From Methylotenera sp. (lineage in GTDB: Bacteria > Pseudomonadota > Gammaproteobacteria > Burkholderiales > Methylophilaceae), in NCBI RefSeq assembly GCF_030684185.1, contig NZ_JAUXOY010000030.1, positions 124,001 through 188,000 on the forward strand: a stretch of DNA of 64,000 nucleotides, read 5' to 3'. This document shows positions 24,606 to 32,897 of this stretch, one piece after another. Numbering within the stretch: position 1 is the first letter of the stretch; every line of letters starts with the position of its first letter. The notes under the pieces are model-generated. The model had not been told where the DNA came from. It made no database searches and saw only the letters and a program-made list of their open reading frames with translations. The position numbers were made by a program, and so were the translations under genes.

Positions 24606-26249
24606 ATGTCCAAGCAATCCGTTTTCAAACAATCTTTACTGGCTTTAGGTCTTGCGGCATTGGCATTGCCTGTAATGGCGGACGAGGTGCCAACACCAAG
24701 TTCAATCAAAACAATGGGTTCTCTACGCATTTGTGCTGACCCTGGTAACATGCCAATTACATCAGATAAAGGTGAGGGTTTTTCAAACAAAATTGCCACC
24801 ATTATTGCTGAGGGCATGGGTACGCATACCAGTTATTTTTATCGCCCGTATTTAGAGCGTGGCTTAACACGGCAAACGTTTGATAATAACGAATGCGATA
24901 TTCTGATGGATATGACCGCCGATGATAATCGCATGATGACTACCATTCCAATTTACCGTAGCACTTTTGTGTTGGCGTACAGGAATGATAAAGGCATCAA
25001 CATTAAGTCGTTAGATGACCCTAAACTGCTCAATGATTACAAAGTGGGCGTATTCCAGCATTCGGCCATTCGCACTGTGTTGCAGGAGCATGGCATTAAT
25101 CGCAATAACACCATCGTGCGCACCATTGCGCATGATGCCGATCTGAGACCTGAGCGCCAACCGCACATGGATGTGCAGCTGATGATAGATGGCAAACTAG
25201 ATGTGGCCGCGCTTTGGGGGCCAATGGCGGGCTGGTACAAAACCATGAAAAAAGCCCCCATTGAAATTGTGCCTTTAAACATGATGGAAGATAGAACCCC
25301 CATGGAATTTTCATTGGCGATTGGTATGCGTAAAAATGCACATGACCTGAAAGCTGCCATTGAAGCGGTGATGCTGAAAGAAAAAGATAAAATCAAAAAA
25401 GTGTTGGATGAATACGGTGTGCCGCTGGTGAAGTGTGATGACTGCGTGGTATCTGGCAATTTACCGACGCACGGCGCATACAAGCCCATTGTCAGGAAAG
25501 CCATTATTCCCGTGCAATCAGATATTGCCGCCTTGCCTGCCATGGTGGACGAAGCCTTGAAACAAGGCTCTAGCCTAGATGAAGAGCTTATCAATGCCAG
25601 CATCGCGCGCGATGCTACGCGCATTGAATACCTGCTTAAACGCGGCGCAAAAATTGACACCCAGGATATCGAGGGTAAAACCTCGCTTATGATTGCCGTA
25701 CAAAGCAATGATTTAGTGGTGATGAATGGCTTGCTTGAATATAAAGCAGACCCCAACAAGCAAGACCACGATGGCTGGACAGCCGCCATGTATGCGGTTA
25801 AATCAAACGAGCCGAAACTCTTTCGCCTGATGGGCAAATTTAAAGCCGATTACAACCTTGTCAATAAAGATGGCATGACCGCCCTTGCGATGGCTGTGGC
25901 TGATAACAAAGCCAATGCAGCGGTGGCGATGTTAGATAACAATGCTAACCCAGACTTTGCCATGGGTGCAGGTAAATATAATGCCTTAATGCTGGCTGTC
26001 ACCAAAGGCAACCAAACCTTGGCGCAAACTTTATTGCAATATAAAGCCAACCCCAACGCGAAAAATGCAGGTGGTGTAACACCACTGATGATTGCCGCGC
26101 ATAAAGATCAAGACATGATTGTGAGCTTGCTGTTAAAAGCAGGCGCAAAAGCAAGCATGAAAGATGATGAAGGCAAAACTGCATTGCAGATAGCCAAAGA
26201 AAATGATGCGCAAAAAGCCATTGTGATGCTAGAAAAGCCTATGGAATAG
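24606..26249 (+). CDS. xoxJ: XoxJ-like periplasmic binding protein fused to ankyrin repeats
   Basis: About 547 residues, roughly twice the usual MxaJ/XoxJ length. A signal peptide (to about AMAD) is followed by a type 2 periplasmic binding domain with the LRICADPGNMPIT motif of the MxaJ family, up to about residue 285. A linker follows with a Cys pair (KCDDC). Then come about six ankyrin repeats (roughly residues 340-545; e.g. GKTSLMIAVQSND, GWTAAMYAVKSNE, GVTPLMIAAHKDQ). The ATG at 24606 is preferred to one at 24594 because GGGG precedes it. The first half points to XoxF assembly or activation. The ankyrin part probably binds another periplasmic protein. Continuous reading frame, so a true fusion. 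Confidence 0.88.
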   Translation: MSKQSVFKQSLLALGLAALALPVMADEVPTPSSIKTMGSLRICADPGNMPITSDKGEGFSNKIATIIAEGMGTHTSYFYRPYLERGLTRQTFDNNECDILMDMTADDNRMMTTIPIYRSTFVLAYRNDKGINIKSLDDPKLLNDYKVGVFQHSAIRTVLQEHGINRNNTIVRTIAHDADLRPERQPHMDVQLMIDGKLDVAALWGPMAGWYKTMKKAPIEIVPLNMMEDRTPMEFSLAIGMRKNAHDLKAAIEAVMLKEKDKIKKVLDEYGVPLVKCDDCVVSGNLPTHGAYKPIVRKAIIPVQSDIAALPAMVDEALKQGSSLDEELINASIARDATRIEYLLKRGAKIDTQDIEGKTSLMIAVQSNDLVVMNGLLEYKADPNKQDHDGWTAAMYAVKSNEPKLFRLMGKFKADYNLVNKDGMTALAMAVADNKANAAVAMLDNNANPDFAMGAGKYNALMLAVTKGNQTLAQTLLQYKANPNAKNAGGVTPLMIAAHKDQDMIVSLLLKAGAKASMKDDEGKTALQIAKENDAQKAIVMLEKPME

Positions 26250-26266
26250 CACGGTATCAATTGGCG

Positions 26267-26300
26267 GGATTAAATCCTAGGTTAATTTAGGATTTAATCC
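26267..26300. repeat. Hairpin between xoxJ and cytochrome gene
   Basis: A 13-bp perfect inverted repeat (GGATTAAATCCTA at 26267-26279, complement at 26288-26300). No T run follows on either strand. A related GGGATTTAATCCC palindrome occurs near 31484-31496. Confidence 0.65.
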
Positions 26301-26403
26301 GTCATGCCAAATCATCCGCACGGCGTTAAATGTTTAGTTGGCTGTAAAGTGTTTTTAGTAGATTTTTGTATTATTTGTTGTTATTTTTTGAAAGGCTTTG
26401 AAC

Positions 26404-27114
26404 ATGAAATTTCGTTATGCAGGCATAGTTGCCATGTTAAGTATGTTGTCACTCAACGCTTGCGCCGCAGGCACAGATAAATCTGCTGAAAAAGCCACTG
26501 GAACTGTTAAATCAGCCGTGGTTGCTGAAGTGAAGAAAGTAGATGCTGCCCCTGAAAAAGTAATGCCTGAAAAAATCGTGGTTGCTGCCGCTGAAACACC
26601 AGCAACGCCAGAAGCTGCCGCTGCGTCTGCCCCAGCTGTAGGTGCTGATGGTTTTCCACTGCCTGCACAAAAGAAAAAATCTACAGCCCCGGAAATTAAA
26701 CCCTTAGCTTCAGATAAATCACCGTATGATGTAGCAACATCTGCCGAGAAAGGGTCGTTAAAAAACCCGTACTCATATACAACAATGAATCCGGATTTAG
26801 TTGAAGCAGGCAAGAAAAAATACATGGGTGTAAGCTGTAACGGTTGCCACGGCGGCAATGGCGGCGGCGGTATGTGTCCGCCGTTATCAAACGAAACTTG
26901 GGTATTTGGCGCAGATGATGACACACTATTCCGCCTAATCGCATTAGGTAGTGATGAGTTAATGAAGCAAGGCTACACCCGTAAAGGTCGTGAAAATGTA
27001 GTAGGCCCTATGCCAGCCCACGGCAAACTCGTAAAAACTGAAGATGATATGTGGAGAATCATTTACTTCATCCGTGGTAACTTTCGTGGCGATGCTAAAA
27101 ACATTAAGTGGTAA
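26404..27114 (+). CDS. xoxG: c-type cytochrome of the xox cluster (XoxG-like)
   Basis: About 236 residues. The N-terminus ends in LNAC, a lipoprotein-type site, followed by an Ala/Pro/Glu/Lys-rich linker to about residue 95. A class I cytochrome c domain then carries the haem motif CNGCH, with a Met in VGPMPAHG as the likely sixth ligand. It lies one gene after xoxJ, as XoxG does, and is the probable electron acceptor for XoxF. The long linker and possible lipid anchor would tether it to the membrane. The symbol rests on position plus haem motif. Confidence 0.78.
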   Translation: MKFRYAGIVAMLSMLSLNACAAGTDKSAEKATGTVKSAVVAEVKKVDAAPEKVMPEKIVVAAAETPATPEAAAASAPAVGADGFPLPAQKKKSTAPEIKPLASDKSPYDVATSAEKGSLKNPYSYTTMNPDLVEAGKKKYMGVSCNGCHGGNGGGGMCPPLSNETWVFGADDDTLFRLIALGSDELMKQGYTRKGRENVVGPMPAHGKLVKTEDDMWRIIYFIRGNFRGDAKNIKW

Positions 27115-27122
27115 TGGCGTAA

Positions 27123-28100
27123 ATGCTGAATAGGCTACAAATCAAAAGACTGTCTGTATTGTTGGGCAATCTTTTTTTAAGCGCGCATTTGCAAGTGTTT
27201 GCCGCGCCATTCGCTTATGTGACTAATCAAGGCGACCACACTGTATCTGTGGTTGATTTGGCTAGCCACAAAGTGAGTGCCACCGTCCCTGTAGGTAAAG
27301 CCCCTGTTGGCGTGGCTATTGATCCATTATCTAATCGCGCCTATATCACTAATGTAGAAAGCCGCTCAGTCTCGGTGCTAGATATGGCGCAAAACAAAGT
27401 GATACATGAAATTCAGCTGGGAAAAATTGCCCCTGTGGGCGTGGTGCTGAATAAAAGTGGCGGGCAATTATTTGTAGCAGATTGGTTTCATGACCAAATT
27501 TTAGTGATAGAAACTGACACTTATAAAACCCTCACCACTATTAGCATGGGTAAAGCCCCGGCAGGAATGGTGCTAAGCCGCGAAGGCGCTAGTTTGTATG
27601 TAGCAAACCGCGATAGTAATGAAGTAGGCGTGATTGATGCAAGAACGCATCAAGTTATTAACAAAATAGCAGTCGGCAAACACCCGTTTGGCATGACTTT
27701 ATCGGGCGATGGCAAACTGCTTTATGTGGTCAACGTAGAAAGCAATTCTGTTTCGGTGATTGATGTGCGGCGTGATGTTGTCACAACGACGATTCCTGTA
27801 GGCGAGCATCCGTATTGTGTGACATCCAATGCGGATGGCTCAAGGCTTTATGTGAGCAATACGCATGAGGATACGGTTTCGGTCATTGATGGAAAAACCC
27901 AAAAAGTGATTCAAACGATTAACGTGGGTGGTACGCCAGAAGGCATCGCTTTTGATAACAAACATCAGCGAGTATATGTGGCAAGCTGGATGGACAACGC
28001 ATTGACGGTCATTGATGCCAAAACCAATAAAGTGGTGGATACCATCAAAACAGGGGCTCAAAGCCGTGCTTTCGGGCAGTTTATAGGCGCTGCGCAATAA
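27123..28100 (+). CDS. YVTN-type beta-propeller protein 1
   Basis: A 325-residue exported protein: a signal peptide (to about VFAAPFAY), then seven or so YVTN repeats of about 42 residues (e.g. AYVTNQGDHTVSVVDLAS, LYVANRDSNEVGVIDA, VYVASWMDNALTVIDAKT). It should fold as a seven-bladed propeller in the periplasm. Similar propellers often accompany PQQ-dependent dehydrogenases. Substrate or partner unknown. It follows the cytochrome gene by 8 bases, so the two are likely co-transcribed. Confidence 0.85.
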   Translation: MLNRLQIKRLSVLLGNLFLSAHLQVFAAPFAYVTNQGDHTVSVVDLASHKVSATVPVGKAPVGVAIDPLSNRAYITNVESRSVSVLDMAQNKVIHEIQLGKIAPVGVVLNKSGGQLFVADWFHDQILVIETDTYKTLTTISMGKAPAGMVLSREGASLYVANRDSNEVGVIDARTHQVINKIAVGKHPFGMTLSGDGKLLYVVNVESNSVSVIDVRRDVVTTTIPVGEHPYCVTSNADGSRLYVSNTHEDTVSVIDGKTQKVIQTINVGGTPEGIAFDNKHQRVYVASWMDNALTVIDAKTNKVVDTIKTGAQSRAFGQFIGAAQ

Positions 28101-28126
28101 CTATTTTTTAATTTCAGGAGTATTTT

Positions 28127-28585
28127 ATGAAAACGATTCATCTTGCTTTATCAGTAATGCTTAGCCTTGCTGCAACAAATGTATATGCAGATGCAGTGAC
28201 TGCACAAAAGCTGGCAGATAAATATGCTGCCGCTGCAAAAAAAGCAGATTCGTCTTATGCCGGTTTGTCAGTAGATGATGGCAAAGCATTTTTTAATCGT
28301 GAAGTCATTCAGTTTAAAGGTGACGTCAATAATCCTGGTAAGGCGATTGCATGCGCTTCATGCCATACGAGCAATCCGGCGGATACAGGTAAACACATTG
28401 TCACTGGCAAACCAATCAAGCCGCTGTCACCTGCGGTGAATGCTAAACGTTTCAAATCAATGGATGCAGTGGAGAAGAACTTTACCAAGCATTGTAATGA
28501 AGTTGTTGGTAGTGACTGTACAGCGCAAGAAAAAGGCAATTATATTGCTTATCTGCTGACAGAAAAAACACCGACAAAAGAATAA
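28127..28585 (+). CDS. DUF1924/SHP-type monohaem cytochrome c
   Basis: A 152-residue exported cytochrome. The signal peptide ends near VYADA, and the haem motif is CASCH in IACASCHTSNPADTGKHIVT, the region characteristic of DUF1924 proteins related to sphaeroides haem protein (SHP). A second Cys pair (KHCNEVVGSDC) probably forms a disulfide, as in SHP. SHP-type cytochromes can bind oxygen or small ligands, so a role as auxiliary electron carrier to XoxF is only one option. Preceded by AGGAG. Confidence 0.82.
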   Translation: MKTIHLALSVMLSLAATNVYADAVTAQKLADKYAAAAKKADSSYAGLSVDDGKAFFNREVIQFKGDVNNPGKAIACASCHTSNPADTGKHIVTGKPIKPLSPAVNAKRFKSMDAVEKNFTKHCNEVVGSDCTAQEKGNYIAYLLTEKTPTKE

Positions 28586-28654
28586 ATATCCACGAAATGT
28601 GAAGCTGGCAACTCGGCTTCACTGATGATTGAATCAATAAATTAGGAAATAATA

Positions 28655-29194
28655 ATGAAGCTTTTATGGGTAATTTTGACAGCAGTGATTGCAATTCCAT
28701 TTTCAGCAAATGCGGCTAATGCGCCAAGTCAACAAAAAGTCATTCGTGAAGTGGTGATTAAAGCAGAGCCAGCTAAAGTATGGGCAGTGGTGAAAGATTT
28801 TGGCGGCATCCACAAATGGCATCCCGCCGTAGAAAGCACATCAACCGAAACTAAAGCTGACCAAGACGGCGTGCAATTGCCACACCGATTACTCACTTTA
28901 AAAGGCGGCGGTACGATTTTAGAAAAACAAACTATCAATTCAGATGAAGAAATGAAGCTGGAATATAAAATTGTAGAAGGCGTTTTACCTGTGAGTGGCT
29001 ACCGCGCAGTCATGACGGTAAAAGCAGGCCCTGCCGCAGGCGAATCAACCGTCACTTGGACAGGCCGTTTTTATAACAAAGCCAATGATGTACACCCCAA
29101 ATCAGGTGAAGACAATGAAACCGCCGTAAAAGCCGTTGAAGGTGTGTATGACGCTGGTTTGCCAAATTTGAAAAAAGTCATTGAAGCGCAATAA
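28655..29194 (+). CDS. MxaD-like SRPBCC protein (xox cluster copy 1)
   Basis: A 179-residue secreted SRPBCC protein: a signal peptide to about ANAAN, then the helix-grip fold (KAEPAKVWAVVKDFGGIHKW) and LPHRLLTLKGGG. It is related to MxaD at 9103 and more closely to the next gene. By analogy with MxaD it may aid docking of XoxF with its cytochrome. A good ribosome site (AGGAAATAAT) precedes the ATG. Confidence 0.85.
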   Translation: MKLLWVILTAVIAIPFSANAANAPSQQKVIREVVIKAEPAKVWAVVKDFGGIHKWHPAVESTSTETKADQDGVQLPHRLLTLKGGGTILEKQTINSDEEMKLEYKIVEGVLPVSGYRAVMTVKAGPAAGESTVTWTGRFYNKANDVHPKSGEDNETAVKAVEGVYDAGLPNLKKVIEAQ

Positions 29195-29236
29195 TTTAGT
29201 TTAAGTAATTTAGTTTAAGTATAAGGAAAAGTAGGT

Positions 29237-29782
29237 ATGAAAAAGTTTTTAGCAATGTTAGCCATGGCTTGTTTGTTACCACTAGCTGCACAAGCGCACG
29301 GCCCAAGTGGGCAAAAAGTGGTGAAAGAGTTTGAAGTTAAAGCTGAGCCAGCTAAAGTTTGGGCTTTGCTCAAAGATTTTGGCGCAATTGGCAAGTGGCA
29401 TCCTGATGTGACTGATGTGAAATTGGAAGATAGAAAAGATGCTGAATCTGATAAAACATTGCCGCATCGCCTAGTGACGCTAAAGAATGGCACCACCTTT
29501 TTAGAAAAACTGCGTGATGCCAACGATGCTGACATGAAGCTGGATTACAAAATGGTGGATGGTGCCGACAGCACCATTGCCGTGAGCAATTATCGTACTG
29601 TAGCGCAAGTGAAAGCAGGCAAGGCGGCAGGGCAATCTATAGTCACTTTAACCGCACGCTTTTATAACAAAGCCAACACGATGGAAGCCCCAGAAGGCGC
29701 AGATAACCCAGCGGCAAACAAAGTCATTAACGCGCTTTATGATGCGGCGGCGGTAGGCTTGAAAAAGGCACTTGAAAAGTAA
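29237..29782 (+). CDS. MxaD-like SRPBCC protein (xox cluster copy 2)
   Basis: A 181-residue secreted SRPBCC protein, a tandem paralogue of the preceding gene. It shares KAEPAKVWALLKDFGAIGKW and the LPHRLVTLKNG core, and has an HGPSGQK N-terminus after the signal peptide that recalls MxaD (HGPTPQK). The gap between the two genes is 42 bases. The pair probably arose by local duplication. Role inferred from family. Confidence 0.85.
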   Translation: MKKFLAMLAMACLLPLAAQAHGPSGQKVVKEFEVKAEPAKVWALLKDFGAIGKWHPDVTDVKLEDRKDAESDKTLPHRLVTLKNGTTFLEKLRDANDADMKLDYKMVDGADSTIAVSNYRTVAQVKAGKAAGQSIVTLTARFYNKANTMEAPEGADNPAANKVINALYDAAAVGLKKALEK

Positions 29783-29909
29783 GCTGAATGTGAATAATTA
29801 AGTTGCGTATGAAATGCTGTTTAGTGTGACGATAATTACTTTAAGCGACACGATAAAAGAAGATAATGCATTTTAAGTATATCTTTAACTTAATATAAGG
29901 AGCATTAAA

Positions 29910-31013
29910 ATGCCATTCATACGCAAACAATTGTTTAAAATAACCCTCGCTTTAGGGCTTGCGGCTGGCTTAGCTGCAAGCCCGCATTTATTTGCACTAG
30001 GCAATACGCAAGTAGCGGCGGCTGAAGCAACAAAGGAAAAAGCAAACACACCTAAAGTGACGGGCGAGTTTGATAATATGTGTGTCATGGGCTTGGCTGA
30101 AGGCAAGCGCATTAAAACGGATTGTTCTGTAAACATGGTGTTTGAAGGCAAAACTTACTGCTTTCGTGCAGAAGATGCAAAAGTGGCTTTCAATAAAGAC
30201 CAAAAACGCAACCTAGAACGCGCAAAAGACCACTTTGCCGCTGGTGAAGTCACGCAAACGGGCGATGATATGGGCAAATATAGCGTGGATGATGTAAAAG
30301 CATGGACGGATAAACTGATTCAAGACGAAGCCAAGAAAAACAGCGGTATTTATTATGTGCATGATTCATCAACCGGTGAAAAATTACCGTTGAAATATAA
30401 AAATATTGACTTTATGCGCACTTTGCATGGCTACGGCTTCTTTCCTGAAGCCATTTTTACCGCAAAAGATGACGATAATAAAAAATACCTAATTGATTTT
30501 TGGGTGAAGCCAAAAAACGGCAAACTCGATTTATTTGATGTGCGCATTTATAAATCCCCTAAGAAAGACGGCGCTAATTGGACGCTGGTAAAACGCCAAC
30601 CCAAACCGTGGTGGTGGATTCCTGCCTCTGAACACCCGGGTGAATCAGAACAAAAACGCAGTTGGGAAGTGATGTCGGCCATTGAAGAGCATATTGTTTC
30701 ATCTAAACAGGCAACAGGCTTGTACAAATTGACGGACGATAAAACGGGCAAAGAAGTGGAACTGGAGTTTATCGGCGTGCATCAACCTGTGCGTAAGTTA
30801 AAAGAAGGGGGACAATTTTTTGCCTGCACGGATTTTCGCAGACAAGGCAGCAAAGATGAGATTTATGACATCGACTTTTGGCTGGATGAAAAAACCGGCA
30901 AAGTGAAAGTGAAAAGCGTGCGCGTGCATAAAGTGCCTGAAATGCGCGATGGCGATATTATTCAAGTGCCGCGCTATAACCACGATCCGAAAAAGACCGA
31001 TTTAGTGCCATAG
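29910..31013 (+). CDS. Exported protein with YHS-like cysteine domain and two internal repeats
   Basis: I do not recognise a named family. The 367-residue protein has a signal peptide (to about residue 30), then a domain (residues about 48-105) with IKTDCSVN and GKTYCFRAEDAKVAFNKDQK, resembling a YHS/TRASH metal-binding domain reduced to two Cys. Two diverged repeats of about 85 residues follow (one ending KKYLIDFWVKPKNGKLDLFD, the other DEIYDIDFWLDEKTGKVKVK). The tail reads GDIIQVPRYNHDPKKTDLVP. The next gene shares the first domain and the tail. A metal-handling or XoxF-support role is a guess from context. Confidence 0.7.
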   Translation: MPFIRKQLFKITLALGLAAGLAASPHLFALGNTQVAAAEATKEKANTPKVTGEFDNMCVMGLAEGKRIKTDCSVNMVFEGKTYCFRAEDAKVAFNKDQKRNLERAKDHFAAGEVTQTGDDMGKYSVDDVKAWTDKLIQDEAKKNSGIYYVHDSSTGEKLPLKYKNIDFMRTLHGYGFFPEAIFTAKDDDNKKYLIDFWVKPKNGKLDLFDVRIYKSPKKDGANWTLVKRQPKPWWWIPASEHPGESEQKRSWEVMSAIEEHIVSSKQATGLYKLTDDKTGKEVELEFIGVHQPVRKLKEGGQFFACTDFRRQGSKDEIYDIDFWLDEKTGKVKVKSVRVHKVPEMRDGDIIQVPRYNHDPKKTDLVP

Positions 31014-31068
31014 AGATTTTGCAACAAAACTGACGGACACTTTTACAAATCACGGTTAAGGAAACCTT

Positions 31069-31473
31069 ATGAATATACCTATGAAAGCAGCTTCTTCACT
31101 TTTATTATTTTGCTTGGTAGATACTGCATTTGCGGTTGAAAGAGATACATCAACAGGTACTTGGAAAGCCGTGGTGCCAAAAAACATGCATGGCGAATTT
31201 GATAGTCACGACCCGATTGGTGTAATAGCAGGGCAAAAAATCAAAGCAGACTGTTCCCTTAACTGGGTTGATCCTGACGATCAAAAAATTTACTGCTTTA
31301 GCAGTGGCACCTCTCTGCTTTTCTTTCTGGAAATGCCTAAAACTAAAATTAAAAAGGCCAGAGAAGCGTATGAGAACATCCCGCGCGACAAGACACCAGA
31401 GTTGCATGGCGGCGATATTATCCAAGTACCACGCTATAACCACGACCCAAGCAAGACCGAGCTAGTACCTTAG
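31069..31473 (+). CDS. Short exported paralogue of the preceding gene
   Basis: A 134-residue exported protein: a signal peptide, the Cys-containing domain (IKADCSLN, then KIYCFSSG), then directly the tail GDIIQVPRYNHDPSKTELVP, almost identical to that of the 367-residue neighbour. It lacks the two internal repeats. The shared tail in two otherwise diverging proteins suggests that it is functional. No known family recognised. Confidence 0.7.
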   Translation: MNIPMKAASSLLLFCLVDTAFAVERDTSTGTWKAVVPKNMHGEFDSHDPIGVIAGQKIKADCSLNWVDPDDQKIYCFSSGTSLLFFLEMPKTKIKKAREAYENIPRDKTPELHGGDIIQVPRYNHDPSKTELVP

Positions 31474-31578
31474 CTATAATTTTTCGGGATTTAATCCCAT
31501 GCTTTTTTGGGATTTATTAAGTATCTAGGACGCCAACATCTCATTATGATGGTCTTCATCACTCTCCAAAGTGTTTAC

Positions 31579-31610
31579 GCCAGACGCCTGATCCGTGTCT
31601 GGCATTTTTT
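31579..31610 (+). terminator. Terminator before the second propeller gene
   Basis: A 7-bp stem GCCAGAC (31579-31585) / GTCTGGC (31597-31603) is followed by a T run. It probably ends the xox accessory operon. Confidence 0.8.
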
Positions 31611-31640
31611 ACCCACTTACATTAAATCTGCCAAGGTCAA

Positions 31641-32627
31641 TTGATTATGAATGCTAGCAAAATATCTTCTTTTTCATTAAAACAAACCGCCATATTGGTT
31701 GCAACTTTATTGGTGAGTAGCGCAGCTTTGGCCGCGCCGTTTGCTTATGTGCCTAATGAAAAAGACGGCACAGTCTCGGTAATTGATACCAGCACCGATA
31801 CTGTAGTAAACACGTTGCCAAAAAAAGGTAAATTCGGTAAAAAGATTCAAGCAGTCGCCATAAATGCTGATGGCACAAAACTCTATGTGGTAGTGCGCGA
31901 CAAAAACGCAGTAGCGGTGGTTGATATTGCCAAGAGCAAGCAAGAACGTTTAATTAAAGTGGGTGACGAACCTGAAGGCATTGACATTTCGCCAGATGGC
32001 ACCACCTTAGCCGCCTGCTTAGAAGAAGAACACGCAGTTTCATTCGTGAATCTAAAAACCAATAAGCTGGTACATACCACCAAAACACAAGGTAGAAACC
32101 CCGAGCATTGCGTGTATTCACCTAAAGGTGAATGGTTGCTGGCAAGCAATGAAGCAAGCGGCAATGTAGATGTGATTGATGTGGCAACACACAAATCTGT
32201 GCATTTGATTCAATCCACCAAACACCCGCGTGGCATAGGCTTTTCACCTGATGGCAAGCTCGCATACATTGCCAATGAAGCGGCCAATTTGGTTGAAGTG
32301 GTCTCTGTAGGCGATTGGGCAATATTACATAAAATCCCCGTTGGCTTGCGTTCAAATGGCGTGAAAGTGTCGCATGACGGCAGCCGTGTGTATGTGAGCA
32401 ATGGCGGCGACCACAATATCAGCGTGATTGATACGGCTAACAACACTGTGATTGCGACCATTCCCGCTGGCGAACGTCCGTGGAATATGGCACTCACGCC
32501 TGATGGTAAAAAACTCTATGTTGCTAATGGGCGTAGCAATAGTGTTTCGGTGATTGATACTGTTAAGAATGAAAAAATAACAGATATTCCTGTTGGCAAA
32601 TTCCCTTGGGGCGTTGTGATTCGCTGA
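31641..32627 (+). CDS. YVTN-type beta-propeller protein 2
   Basis: A 328-residue exported propeller: signal peptide (to about AALAAPFAY) then about seven YVTN repeats (e.g. FAYVPNEKDGTVSVIDTSTD, VYVSNGGDHNISVIDTANN, LYVANGRSNSVSVIDTVKN). It shares the APFAYV mature start with the propeller at 27123, so the two are paralogues. A terminator lies just upstream, so it probably has its own promoter. It is the last chromosomal gene before the Tn7-like element. An ATG lies at 31647 as well as the reading from 31641. Confidence 0.85.
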   Translation: MIMNASKISSFSLKQTAILVATLLVSSAALAAPFAYVPNEKDGTVSVIDTSTDTVVNTLPKKGKFGKKIQAVAINADGTKLYVVVRDKNAVAVVDIAKSKQERLIKVGDEPEGIDISPDGTTLAACLEEEHAVSFVNLKTNKLVHTTKTQGRNPEHCVYSPKGEWLLASNEASGNVDVIDVATHKSVHLIQSTKHPRGIGFSPDGKLAYIANEAANLVEVVSVGDWAILHKIPVGLRSNGVKVSHDGSRVYVSNGGDHNISVIDTANNTVIATIPAGERPWNMALTPDGKKLYVANGRSNSVSVIDTVKNEKITDIPVGKFPWGVVIR

Positions 32628-32897
32628 TAGTACCCCGTCCGTGCACACATAAAAAATGTGCATGGATCCCAAGCTGATGCAATTTTGCATTTTATCGAAC
32701 ATCGCTACAAATAAGCAGATTGAGCTGAGGTGTTTTCTTGTTTGTTCAAACATTCAAATCTTACAGAAGAAATCGCGAGCGTCATTTAGAGTTATGAATG
32801 TAGTTTGCTAATGAGTATTGATAGATCTGAGACTTTCAATCAGATGAATATTTAACACTCATTTATCTACGCGATTAAAGCGAACTGAAAACAACTT
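32628..32897 (+). other. Left junction region upstream of tnsA
   Basis: No gene is seen. A small inverted repeat (TGCACA/TGTGCA, about 32642-32662) could end the propeller transcript. No TnsB-type site like those after tnsE is visible here, although tnsA normally lies beside the right end of Tn7-like elements. A 14-bp sequence, GATGAATATTTAAC (32843-32856), recurs at 41285-41298. Confidence 0.5.

Noticed and set aside
25037-25837. 266-codon minus-strand frame opposite xoxJ
   Set aside because: Overlaps the well-supported XoxJ-ankyrin gene, with no ribosome site or family features.
26415-26924. Long minus-strand reading frame opposite the xox cytochrome gene
   Set aside because: It mirrors the Ala/Pro-rich linker of the real gene; the haem motif and signal sequence are on the plus strand.
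32628-32897. Right end of the Tn7-like element upstream of tnsA
   Set aside because: No copies of the AATAAAGTT-type sites or a TGT terminus with spaced sites could be found here.
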